DNA from: Oscillospiraceae bacterium
GTDB lineage: Bacteria > Bacillota > Clostridia > Oscillospirales > Ruminococcaceae
Direction: 5' to 3'
Length of the DNA: 59,721 bases
Assembly (NCBI GenBank): GCA_022508885.1
Contig: JAFLUG010000006.1
Location: 1-59,721 of the forward strand
Below the pieces are notes generated by a model, which had not been told where the DNA came from, searched no databases, and saw only the letters and a program-made list of their open reading frames with translations. This document shows positions 49,647 to 57,857 of the stretch, in pieces. The position numbers were made by a program, and so were the translations under genes. Positions within the stretch are counted from its first letter, which is position 1, and each line of letters begins with the position of its first letter.

Positions 49647-51539
49647 ATGAAATCAAGGACATTTATCGCGGCAATCCTCTCGGCGGCTCTTGCTGTCACG
49701 CTTTGCGGCTGCGATAAAAACGGCATAAATATATTCGGCGTTAAAGACGAAGAACTTTATGAGTACGAGGAAACCGACGGCGGAGTGGCGATTACAAAAT
49801 ACCTCGGCGACAGCGAAAAAATCGTGATACCGAAAGAGCTGGACGGAAAGCCGGTAGTTAAATTATACGACACTTTTAATATTGACAAAAAAGAGATGGT
49901 CACGACGGATGTTTCCGATAACGCGTACTCGGTCACATTTGAACACGTTTCCAATATTAAGAGCGTAACTATCCCCGATACTGTGACGGAGATTGGCCCT
50001 TGGGCTTTTGCAGGCTGTATAAGCCTTGAAAGTGTGAACATCCCGGACAGTGTCACTAAGATAGGCTCTTACGCGTTTTATCAGTGTGAAAAACTTGAAG
50101 GCATGACTATTCCCGACAGAGTGGTGGAGATCGGTGCCAGCGCTTTTGACGGCTGTACAAGCCTTAAAAGCGTAAATATTCCCGACGGTGTGACGGAGAT
50201 AAGCGACAGTTCTTTCAGAGGCTGTAAAAGCCTGACCAGCATAACTATCCCTGTTGGAGTAACGAAAATCGGCAGCATGGCTTTTCGCAGCTGCGAAAAT
50301 CTTACAAGCATAATAATTCCCTACGGCGTAACGGAGATAGACAGTAGTGCTTTCAGCTTCTGCAAAAGTCTGACCAGCATAACTATACCCGACAGTGTGA
50401 CAGAAATCAGCAATGGTGCTTTCCAATTCTGCACAAGTCTTAAAAGCGTATCTCTCTCAGGCAACCTGATTACAATAGACAATATGGCTTTCATATTCTG
50501 TGAAAGCCTTACAAACGTAACAATACCCGACAGTGTGACCGAGCTTGGAAGTGCTGTTTTTGACAGCTGTTTTAGCCTTGAGAGCATATATTTCAAGCAG
50601 AAAGAATACAATTTAAACGATATATATAATGCCGTAAATTATTCTTTTGATGAAAACGGTTTGTGTATTGTCGATAATGTTGTTATAGATTGTCTTGACA
50701 ACGCCGAAACCGTTGTTATCCCGGACGGTGTGACCTCAATAGGCACTTCAGCTTTCAGAGGCTGTGAAAAGCTTTCGGACATAACTATCCCGAACAGTGT
50801 GACCTCAATAGATTCCTCAGCTTTCAGCGGTTGTGAAAAGCTTTCCGGCATAACTATCCCCAACAGTGTTACCGAGATCGGCAAAGGCGCTTTCGGTAGG
50901 TGTAGGAGCCTTACGAGCGTAACAATTCCCGACAGCGTGACAGAGCTTGGAGAGCAAGTTTTCTTCGGCTGTGAAAAACTGAAAAATGCGACGCTGCCCA
51001 ATGGTATTGAAGAGATAGGACTTGAATTTTTCAATAATTGCGAAAGCCTTGAGAGTATAGTTATTCCCGACAGCGTTGCCCGTATTGGCGAGGGGGCTTT
51101 CCAAGGCTGTACGGGACTTAAAAGCGTTGAATTTCCCGATAGTCTTGTTAAGATAGGCGTTCAGGCGTTTGAAGGCTGTACGAGCCTTACAAGCATAACG
51201 CTGCCGGACGGCGTTATCTCGGTGGGCGACAGTGCGTTTGAAAACTGCGAAGGTCTTACAAGCGTTACATTCCCGGACAGTCTGACCGCAATAGGCGAAA
51301 CGACCTTTTTCAACTGCAAAAGTCTAACAAACGTAAATATTCCGGACGGTGTTATTTCTATCGGCATTAGCGCCTTTGAAAACTGCCAAAGCCTTACAAA
51401 TGTGGAGATCCCCGAAAGCGTAACCCAAATAGGGCTTTGGGCTTTCAATAAATGTCAGAACCTCACCGCATCCTACAAAGGCAAAACCTACGATTACGGT
51501 CATATCGACGATTTGTATAAAGCAATAAACGGAAATTAA
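49647..51539 (+). CDS. BspA-type leucine-rich-repeat lipoprotein, two-module
   Basis: A 630-residue lipoprotein (LTLCGC lipobox) made of about twenty LRR_5 repeats with the pattern 'F-x-x-C-x-x-L-x-x-I-x-I-P-D-x-V-T-x-I-G'. The first array (about 60-310) ends in a cap IYFKQKEYNLNDIY; a second start cap (GLCIVDNVVIDC, about 340) begins a new array that ends in SYKGKTYDYGHIDDLY. BspA-type proteins bind host or fibre glycans and other cells. AAGGAGG eight bases before 49647 sets the start. Upstream palindromes suggest regulated expression. Confidence 0.88.
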   Translation: MKSRTFIAAILSAALAVTLCGCDKNGINIFGVKDEELYEYEETDGGVAITKYLGDSEKIVIPKELDGKPVVKLYDTFNIDKKEMVTTDVSDNAYSVTFEHVSNIKSVTIPDTVTEIGPWAFAGCISLESVNIPDSVTKIGSYAFYQCEKLEGMTIPDRVVEIGASAFDGCTSLKSVNIPDGVTEISDSSFRGCKSLTSITIPVGVTKIGSMAFRSCENLTSIIIPYGVTEIDSSAFSFCKSLTSITIPDSVTEISNGAFQFCTSLKSVSLSGNLITIDNMAFIFCESLTNVTIPDSVTELGSAVFDSCFSLESIYFKQKEYNLNDIYNAVNYSFDENGLCIVDNVVIDCLDNAETVVIPDGVTSIGTSAFRGCEKLSDITIPNSVTSIDSSAFSGCEKLSGITIPNSVTEIGKGAFGRCRSLTSVTIPDSVTELGEQVFFGCEKLKNATLPNGIEEIGLEFFNNCESLESIVIPDSVARIGEGAFQGCTGLKSVEFPDSLVKIGVQAFEGCTSLTSITLPDGVISVGDSAFENCEGLTSVTFPDSLTAIGETTFFNCKSLTNVNIPDGVISIGISAFENCQSLTNVEIPESVTQIGLWAFNKCQNLTASYKGKTYDYGHIDDLYKAINGN

Positions 51540-51543
51540 AAAT

Positions 51544-51573
51544 TGACCCCCACTCATATGAGTGAGGGTCATT
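51544..51573. terminator. Hairpin between convergent LRR and hydrogenase genes
   Basis: TGACCC/GGGTCA around CACTCAT/ATGAGTG with one mismatch. The T-run is weak, so it is a modest terminator for either side. Confidence 0.5.
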
Positions 51574-51584
51574 ACTGTAATGTT

Positions 51585-53024
51585 TTACACGGTCTGTTCG
51601 TGCTTTTCAAGATTGGAAAGCGCCCCGAGAATAGTCTGCTCCTGAGCCTCTTTTCCGAACTTGTCGATTTCCGCCTTGTTTTTTTCTCCGTGAGTAACAC
51701 AGCCCGCGCCGCCTATACAGCCGCCTATGCAAGCCATACCCTCGATAAAATTGGCGTCAAGCATATTCTTGCTTTTCTTCAAAAGAGCAACCTTGCATTC
51801 TTCGATTCCGTTGCAGACGCTTGGCTTAAGCTCGATATTGAGATTTTGCTCCTTGACCGCTTCTTCGACGGCGGCAGTAAGACCGCCGCTTCTTGCAAAC
51901 ATTCTGCCGTAATATGAAGCTCCGTCGAGAGGTTCCTCCTCAAGCGTGGTTATATCAAGATCATCACGGCTGTCAAACAGCGCCTGAAGCTCCTCAAATG
52001 TCATTACCGCGTCAACATACGGCTTTACGTCGTCCCTCTGAGCCTCGGTTTTCTTTGCCGTGCACGGACCTATAAACACGACCTTTGCCTTATCGTCCGA
52101 TTTCTTGATAAACCTTGCGATAGCCGCCATAGGAGAAGGATTGTGCGATATCATACCGACCATATCCGGAAATTCATGGTGGATAAATCCAACGAAAGCA
52201 GGGCAGCACGAGCTTGTCAGAAATCCCTTTTCAGCAAGCTCAGCGGATTCGGACTGTGCAACGATATCCGCACCGAGCGCTACCTCAACGACAGAGTGGA
52301 ATCCAAGCGCGGTAAGTCCCGCGACGACCTGTCCCGGCTTTACATAGCTGAACTGGCTGACAAACGCGGGAGCAATTACCGCGTAGACCCTGTCGCCGCG
52401 CTCCACGCTCTTTTTCAGCATGTCCACAACGTTTATTATGTACGATTTGTCCATTATCGCCCCGAACGGACACATATAAACGCACGCTCCGCAGGAAATA
52501 CACTTCGAGTTGTCTATCTCCGCAGAACGGTTTTCGTCCATTGTTATCGCCTTGACCTTGCAGGCGCTCTGACATGGGCGCTTTCTGCTGACAATGGCGG
52601 TGTACGGGCAGACCTTCGCGCAGGCTCCGCACTCCTTGCATTTCGACTTGTCTATCTGTGCCTCGTGGTTTTGATTGAACGAGATAGCCCCGAATCTGCA
52701 CGCGTCCTCGCAGTGGTGAGCAAGACAGCCTCTGCACGCGTTTGTAACTTCAAATCCGCCCACAGGACACTCGTCGCACGCAGTGTTAATTACCTCTATA
52801 ACGTTCGGGTTTTCTTTACTGCCTCCGGTCGCGATCTTAACTCGCTCAGCAAGTATCGCGCGCTCCTTGTAGACGCAACAGCGCATAGTCGGAGTATTTG
52901 TCGGAACGATTATTTTCGGGATATCCAGCAGGTTTTCATATAATGTTCCTTGCCATGCCTGATGCGCGACCTCTCTCAAAACCTTGTATTTAAGGTACTG
53001 AACCTTGGTATCAAATCTCTTCAT
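51585..53024 (-). CDS. Monomeric [FeFe]-hydrogenase (group B-like)
   Basis: A 479-residue protein. The N-terminus has extra Cys clusters (CDECPVGG, CRGCLAHHCEDAC) and two ferredoxin motifs (CKECGACAKVCP and CISCGACVYMCP). The H-cluster motifs are TSSCCPAF (270-277), GPCTAKK (319-325) and EGMACIGGCIGGAG (428-441). All four cluster Cys are kept, but L3 reads A-C-I-G-G-C where group A has A-C-P-G-G-C, and the L1 motif ends in Phe, both typical of group B monomeric enzymes. It should make or take up H2 with ferredoxin. It follows the kinase gene by 21 bases in a shared operon. No maturases HydEFG are in the window. Confidence 0.88.
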   Translation of the reverse strand: MKRFDTKVQYLKYKVLREVAHQAWQGTLYENLLDIPKIIVPTNTPTMRCCVYKERAILAERVKIATGGSKENPNVIEVINTACDECPVGGFEVTNACRGCLAHHCEDACRFGAISFNQNHEAQIDKSKCKECGACAKVCPYTAIVSRKRPCQSACKVKAITMDENRSAEIDNSKCISCGACVYMCPFGAIMDKSYIINVVDMLKKSVERGDRVYAVIAPAFVSQFSYVKPGQVVAGLTALGFHSVVEVALGADIVAQSESAELAEKGFLTSSCCPAFVGFIHHEFPDMVGMISHNPSPMAAIARFIKKSDDKAKVVFIGPCTAKKTEAQRDDVKPYVDAVMTFEELQALFDSRDDLDITTLEEEPLDGASYYGRMFARSGGLTAAVEEAVKEQNLNIELKPSVCNGIEECKVALLKKSKNMLDANFIEGMACIGGCIGGAGCVTHGEKNKAEIDKFGKEAQEQTILGALSNLEKHEQTV

Positions 53025-53045
53025 ATTAAATCCTCGTTAAACTGA

Positions 53046-53789
53046 TCAAACAACATTAGCCCACTTCAACAGAAAATCATGCTCTTCGGGCTTTTCGAGC
53101 GAAAGACGTGCTGCCGCGATTATCGGCATCCACCTCTGAACATACCTTTTATCTATCCCGCCCTTTTCACAGAACAGCTCAAGATAACGCTCTGCTGTCT
53201 CTTCGCCCCACGACATACAGATCGTAAGATAACTCCACGCCGCGTCGCCCGAGGCATTTCCTTGGGACACCTGAGACCAGTCGACTATGTACGGCGTCCC
53301 GTCGTCGGTGATTATGATATTTGAAGGGCAGAAATCCCCGTGACATATCTTGTCATGTTTCGGCATTCCCTCAAGTCTCGCGTGAAGGTCAAAGCGCGTT
53401 GTCGCTTCTATCTCCGAGCCGCATATCTCGCGGTGAAGCTTATCTCTCAGCTTGATGAGAAGATTGTTGTTTTTTGAGTGGACCTCAGTCTGCAGGTCTA
53501 CCAGCAGATTGATATGCTCCTCGCGTTTTTCGGGAAACTCCTTCATAAGCGCCGAAAGCGTTTTTCCCTCAATAAATTCCGAAACAATGGACCACTGTCC
53601 GTTTATCTCGGTAACGTCAAGAATTTTCGGTATTCTAAGCCCCGTTTCCTCAACTCTCGACTGGCTGAGCGCCTCGTTAAGCACATCCGACTTTGTAAAT
53701 CCGCTGCCAAAGCCTTTTATGCATTTGTCTCCCTCGCGGTAGACGGTTTTCGCCTGTCTTTCCGCTATAATGTTGTTATTGTTTTCCAT
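53046..53789 (-). CDS. Aminoglycoside/choline kinase-like phosphotransferase (APH family)
   Basis: A 247-residue protein kinase-fold phosphotransferase: ICHGDFCPSNIII (catalytic loop H-G-D-x2-P-x-N) and YIVDWSQ (metal-binding Asp). The N-lobe starts with IIAERQAKTVYREGDKCIKG. Members phosphorylate choline, homoserine, sugars or aminoglycosides; the substrate is unknown. AAGGGGG precedes the ATG at 53789. It is coupled to the hydrogenase gene downstream, with no obvious logic. Resistance activity is not claimed. Confidence 0.83.
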   Translation of the reverse strand: MENNNNIIAERQAKTVYREGDKCIKGFGSGFTKSDVLNEALSQSRVEETGLRIPKILDVTEINGQWSIVSEFIEGKTLSALMKEFPEKREEHINLLVDLQTEVHSKNNNLLIKLRDKLHREICGSEIEATTRFDLHARLEGMPKHDKICHGDFCPSNIIITDDGTPYIVDWSQVSQGNASGDAAWSYLTICMSWGEETAERYLELFCEKGGIDKRYVQRWMPIIAAARLSLEKPEEHDFLLKWANVV

Positions 53790-53814
53790 ATACAGCCCCC
53801 TTTTACATATTTTA

Positions 53815-53843
53815 ATTATACAATCTTTTTTATCTTTCGTCAA
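53815..53843 (-). promoter_or_regulatory. Promoter for the phosphotransferase-hydrogenase operon
   Basis: On the minus strand TTGACG-17-TATAAT, very close to the ATG at 53789. Confidence 0.7.
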
Positions 53844-54035
53844 TATGTAAATTCATAAAATTTTTACGCGTCAAATTCAGACTGTATCACATATAAACAG
53901 AAGATGTTTTGTGCAGAACATATATAATTTTTATATAATAAAATATATTTTTAGTCATTAAGCCGATTGTGTTAAACTGCTTTTTTATGGTAAAATGATT
54001 TTAAAAGCAGCGGATATTGTATTGGAGGCAATTAT

Positions 54036-55163
54036 ATGAGGTTGAGAAAAATTGGCGCTGCGGCGCTGATTGCTTTAACCGCGGTTACACTTTGCGGGTG
54101 CGGCAGTTTTTCAAGATGGCTCGATTCCTTGTGGAATGATTCTGACAGTTCATATGAAGATTATAACGACAGTAACGGTTCCGGCAGCAATTCCAACAGC
54201 AAACCAGATATTTATCCCTACGATAGTTCCGAAAACAGCACCGATAATCATCCCTACGATAGTTCCGAAAACAGCACCGATAATTATCCCTATGATAGTT
54301 CCGATAGCAGCACCAATTATTATCCCGACAGCAATTCCAATAATACCATTAATGATAATGACGCATTGGAAATAGTAAATAATACCGTTGTCGGCTGTCG
54401 GAAAGACGCGAGCCAAGTTGTTATTCCCGACGGCGTGACTGCGATCGACAATAACGCTTTCTACGGCTGTTATAATCTTACAAGCATTACGATCCCCGAT
54501 GGCGTAAAAACAATCGGCGACAGCGCGTTTGAAAGCTGCTCAAGGCTTTCAAGCGTAAAACTTTCTGAAGGTGTGATCTCAATCAGCAATTCTGCTTTTC
54601 GGTACTGCAAAAGCCTTAAAAGCATAACGATTCCCAACAGCGTTACCGTGATCGGCAATTATGCTTTTCAGCACTGTGAAAGCCTTGAAAGCGTAACAAT
54701 TCCCGCCGGCGTGACCTCCATCGGCAATATGGCTTTTCAATTCTGCGAAAGTCTTGAAAGCATAGCACTCCCCGATAGTGTCGATTCAATCGGTGAATAT
54801 GCTTTCAGTGCGTGTACGGGTATTAAAAGCATAACGCTCCCAAATCGTGTTACTTTGATCAGCAAGGGTACATTCGGAGAATGCGAAAACCTTACAAGTA
54901 TAAATCTCGGCAACAGCGTTACAAAAATTGGCGATGCTGCTTTTTTCGGATGTAAGAACCTTAAAAATATAACAATTCCCGACAGCGTGACTTCAATCGG
55001 CTGGGAAGCTTTTTTTAAATGCACAAGCCTTACAAATATTACAATTCCCGATAGCGTTATGTCGATTGACCATTCTGCTTTCCATGAATGCCAAAGCATT
55101 ACAAGTATAATGTATAGGGGCAAAACCTATACATATAATGAATGGCTAAAACTGTATGGTTAA
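54036..55163 (+). CDS. BspA-type leucine-rich-repeat lipoprotein, single module
   Basis: A 375-residue lipoprotein (LTLCGC lipobox). A spacer of about 80 residues carries a 12-residue tandem repeat (YPYDSSENSTDN and variants, three copies). The LRR array begins with the cap LEIVNNTVVGC, has about ten LRR_5 units and ends with YRGKTYTYNEWLKLYG, the same caps as the protein at 49647. GGAGG eight bases before the ATG fixes the start. The product should be a surface adhesin on a flexible stalk. A terminator with an inserted structured element follows. Confidence 0.87.
   Translation: MRLRKIGAAALIALTAVTLCGCGSFSRWLDSLWNDSDSSYEDYNDSNGSGSNSNSKPDIYPYDSSENSTDNHPYDSSENSTDNYPYDSSDSSTNYYPDSNSNNTINDNDALEIVNNTVVGCRKDASQVVIPDGVTAIDNNAFYGCYNLTSITIPDGVKTIGDSAFESCSRLSSVKLSEGVISISNSAFRYCKSLKSITIPNSVTVIGNYAFQHCESLESVTIPAGVTSIGNMAFQFCESLESIALPDSVDSIGEYAFSACTGIKSITLPNRVTLISKGTFGECENLTSINLGNSVTKIGDAAFFGCKNLKNITIPDSVTSIGWEAFFKCTSLTNITIPDSVMSIDHSAFHECQSITSIMYRGKTYTYNEWLKLYG
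54210..54318 (+). repeat. 36-base tandem repeat within the LRR gene
   Basis: Three in-frame copies of a unit starting TATCCCTACGATAGTTCC encode YPYDSSENSTDN; the third has diverged (SSDSST). Copies one and two differ at only a few bases, so copy number may change by slippage. Confidence 0.8.
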
Positions 55164-55168
55164 AATTC

Positions 55169-55290
55169 AGCCCCGCTCATTAGGGCGCGTGCGATATAGA
55201 AGTATCGCACGATTCGAGTCACAACCTTTGACAACGTTTCACGCGTGAAACGTATTGCCAAAGGCGGCTCGCCTTCGAGCGGGGTTTTTT
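55169..55290 (+). repeat. Structured intergenic element, copy C, nested in a terminator loop
   Basis: The outer stem CCCCGCTC (55171-55178) pairs with GAGCGGGG (55277-55284) and ends in TTTTTT, the terminator of the LRR gene. The core has stem 1 GTGCGATA/TATCGCAC (55189-55210), the linker GATTCGAGTCACA, stem 2 CCTTTGACA/TGCCAAAGG with the perfect tip ACGTTTCAC/GTGAAACGT, and AAGGC/GCCTT. The tip has T-A where copy A has C-G, a compensatory change. Confidence 0.8.
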
Positions 55291-55326
55291 ACTGTTCAAT
55301 TGGATCTTTTCTCGGCTCGTCTGTTG

Positions 55327-57675
55327 TTATGTAACCAAATAGCCTATCATTCTCACAATAAACGCCATTACCCACGCAATCGCGCATTGCCCGATAACAA
55401 CACCCGCCGCCCATTTTCCGCCGAGCTCGCGCCTTACTGATGATATCGCCGCAACGCATGGCGTGTAAAGCAGGCAGAAAGTCAGAAGCGCGGCGGAGTC
55501 TGCCGCGGAGAGCAGGGCGGTGAGCGCCTCAGTGTTTCCAAACAATACCGAAACCGAAGATACAACGCTCTCCTTAGCCATAAATCCGGCGATAAGCGAC
55601 GTGCATATCCTCCAGTCGCCAAAGCCGAGCGGCTTGAAGATAGGAGCAATAAAGCCCGCTATTCCCGCAAGCATACTTTCCTGAGAGGATTCTACCAATG
55701 TGAATTTGTAGTTGAAATTCTCAAAAAACCAGATCACTATAGTCGCGATAAAAATCACCGTAAAGGCGCGCTGTAAAAAATCTTTTGCTTTATCCCATAA
55801 AAGCATCGCGACATTTTTCGCTCCCGGCATTCTGTAGTTAGGAAGTTCCATTACAAACGGCACAGCCTCTCCGCGAAAAGCGGTTTTCCGTGAGATAAGC
55901 GCGACAATAATTCCCGTAAGGATACCGCCGAAATACAGCGCTATCATGACCAGTCCCGCAATATCGGGGAAGAATGCCGCCGCGAAAAAGCTGTATATCG
56001 GCAGCTTTGCCGAGCAGCTCATAAACGGGGTAAGCATTACCGTCATTTTTCTGTCGCGCTCGGAGGGAAGAGTTCTCGATGCCATAATGCCCGGAACCGT
56101 ACAGCCGAAGCCTATCAGCATCGGCACAATGCTTCTTCCCGAAAGTCCGATCTTTCTCAGCAGCTTATCCATTACAAACGCAACTCTCGCCATATAACCG
56201 CTGTCCTCAAGCAGCGATAAAAAGAAGAACAACACAACTATCAGCGGCAGAAAGCTGAGCATACTTCCCACGCCCGCAAACACTCCGTCAATAACCAGCG
56301 AGTGAAGCACGGCGTTTACATTCATTGAGGTAAGAGCTCTGTCCGTAAGCTCCGAAAGCGCTTCTATCCCGACTTCGAGCCAATCCTGCAAAAACGCGCC
56401 GATTACGTTGAAGGTAAGGAAGAAGATCGCCGACATGATAAGTATGAACGAAGGAATAGCCGTGTATTTGCCCGTAAGTATCTTGTCAATTTTCTTGCTT
56501 CGCTCGCGCTCTCGGCTTTCGCGCGGTTTTACAACCGAAGCTTTTACAAGTCTTTTAATGAAGGTAAACCGCATATCCGCAATTGCCGCGCTTCGGTCAA
56601 GTCCTCTTTCTTCCTCCATCTGACAAACAATATGCTCGATCATTTCTTTTTCGTTCTGACTAAGATCAAGCGCGTTTTCGATCAGCTTGTCGCCCTCTAC
56701 GATTTTGTTTGCGGCAAATCTCAGAGGAATACCAGCCGCTATCGCGTGATCCTCGATAAGCTCCATTATTCCGTGCAGACAGCGGTGGACCGCGCCGCCG
56801 TTGTCGTTCTTGTCGCAAAAGTCGATCCTTCCGGGGCGCTCCTGATATCTCGCGACGTGAAGCGCGTGGTTTACAAGTTCTCCTATGCCTTCGTTCTTTG
56901 ACGCGGATATCGGAACAACGGGTATGCCCAGCATATCCTCAAGCTCGTTTATCAGTACCGCGCCGCCGTTTTCCCGCATCTCATCCATCATATTGAGTGC
57001 CAGAACCATCGGCACATCAAGCTCCATAAGCTGCATAGTAAGATAAAGATTGCGCTCGATATTTGTCGCGTCGACAATATTTATGATGCCCTTGGGCTTA
57101 TCGTTTATGATAAATTCGCGAGTTACGATCTCCTCGCTCGTATACGGAGACATCGAGTATATTCCCGGAAGGTCGGTCACAAGCGTGTCGGGGTGTTTTT
57201 TTATCACGCCGTCCTTTCTGTCAACAGTAACTCCGGGGAAATTCCCGACGTGACGGTTAGAACCCGTAAGCTGGTTAAACAGCGTGGTTTTTCCGCAGTT
57301 CTGATTTCCCGCCAGAGCGAAGGTAAGCGTCGTGCCTTTCGGAAGCGGGTTTTCGTCTGCCTTGACATGATATTTTCCGCCCTCTCCCAAGCCGGGGTGA
57401 GCTTTTTTGCGCTTTGCCTCATTTGAAACGATAGGAGTTTTTTTTTCTGTTTCAAGCGGCTCTATAAGAATCTTTTCCGCGTCCGAAAGTCTGAGAGTAA
57501 GCTCGTAGTCGTGTATACGAAACTCAGCGGGGTCTCCCATAGGCGCGAATTTTACCAATGTAATTTCCGTTCCGGGTATCACTCCCATGTCCAGAAAATG
57601 TTGTCTTAAAGAACCTTCGCCGCCTGTTTTTGTAATAACGGCGCTTTTTCCGACACCAAGCTCTTTTAATGTCAT
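55327..57675 (-). CDS. feoB: FeoA-FeoB fusion, ferrous iron transporter
   Basis: A 782-residue protein. Residues 1-75 are a FeoA SH3-like domain (MTLKELGVGKSAVITK, HFLDMGVIPGTEI). Residues from about 115 form the FeoB G domain with G1 GNQNCGKTT (123-131), G3 TDLPGIYSM and G4 NMMDE. The rest is the membrane part with FMSCSAKLPIYSFF and the second Gate helix set. It imports Fe2+ under anaerobic conditions, matching the Fe-S-rich gene set nearby. AAGGAG lies nine bases before the ATG. Promoter and palindromic operator lie upstream. Confidence 0.95.
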   Translation of the reverse strand: MTLKELGVGKSAVITKTGGEGSLRQHFLDMGVIPGTEITLVKFAPMGDPAEFRIHDYELTLRLSDAEKILIEPLETEKKTPIVSNEAKRKKAHPGLGEGGKYHVKADENPLPKGTTLTFALAGNQNCGKTTLFNQLTGSNRHVGNFPGVTVDRKDGVIKKHPDTLVTDLPGIYSMSPYTSEEIVTREFIINDKPKGIINIVDATNIERNLYLTMQLMELDVPMVLALNMMDEMRENGGAVLINELEDMLGIPVVPISASKNEGIGELVNHALHVARYQERPGRIDFCDKNDNGGAVHRCLHGIMELIEDHAIAAGIPLRFAANKIVEGDKLIENALDLSQNEKEMIEHIVCQMEEERGLDRSAAIADMRFTFIKRLVKASVVKPRESRERERSKKIDKILTGKYTAIPSFILIMSAIFFLTFNVIGAFLQDWLEVGIEALSELTDRALTSMNVNAVLHSLVIDGVFAGVGSMLSFLPLIVVLFFFLSLLEDSGYMARVAFVMDKLLRKIGLSGRSIVPMLIGFGCTVPGIMASRTLPSERDRKMTVMLTPFMSCSAKLPIYSFFAAAFFPDIAGLVMIALYFGGILTGIIVALISRKTAFRGEAVPFVMELPNYRMPGAKNVAMLLWDKAKDFLQRAFTVIFIATIVIWFFENFNYKFTLVESSQESMLAGIAGFIAPIFKPLGFGDWRICTSLIAGFMAKESVVSSVSVLFGNTEALTALLSAADSAALLTFCLLYTPCVAAISSVRRELGGKWAAGVVIGQCAIAWVMAFIVRMIGYLVT

Positions 57676-57692
57676 ATATTTTCTCCTTGCAG

Positions 57693-57706
57693 TTAGTCTG
57701 CACTAA
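57693..57706 (-). promoter_or_regulatory. Candidate DtxR-family operator before feoAB
   Basis: TTAGT-CTGC-ACTAA is an inverted repeat with TTAG/CTAA ends like DtxR/IdeR/MntR boxes. It lies just downstream of the expected start site, between promoter and ribosome site. Confidence 0.5.
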
Positions 57707-57720
57707 TTAAATGCAATAAT

Positions 57721-57749
57721 ATTATACATTCATTTTAATATTTTGTCAA
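57721..57749 (-). promoter_or_regulatory. Perfect sigma-A promoter for feoAB
   Basis: On the minus strand TTGACA-17-TATAAT, about 45 bases before the ATG. Confidence 0.82.
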
Positions 57750-57790
57750 GTATTTTTAACAAAACATTTTTCAATAATAAGCATCATTAC

Positions 57791-57819
57791 TTGACAAATA
57801 CCGCAAAAACTTGTATAAT
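57791..57819 (+). promoter_or_regulatory. Perfect sigma-A promoter for the clostripain-like gene
   Basis: TTGACA-17-TATAAT about 38 bases before the ATG at 57858, divergent from the feoAB promoter. Confidence 0.82.
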
Positions 57820-57857
57820 GAAACAAATCGGATTATAACAGCAGTTGGGAGGTAATT

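Noticed and set aside
49990-51440. Regular repeats considered as a non-coding tandem array
   Set aside because: They are in frame and encode LRR_5 units; the period follows the protein repeat.
52143-52943. A 266-codon plus-strand ORF opposite the hydrogenase
   Set aside because: The hydrogenase frame carries all H-cluster and ferredoxin motifs; the antisense ORF has none.
53046-53789. Naming the APH-fold gene an aminoglycoside resistance gene
   Set aside because: Only the general kinase-fold motifs are visible; many such proteins act on choline, sugars or amino acids.
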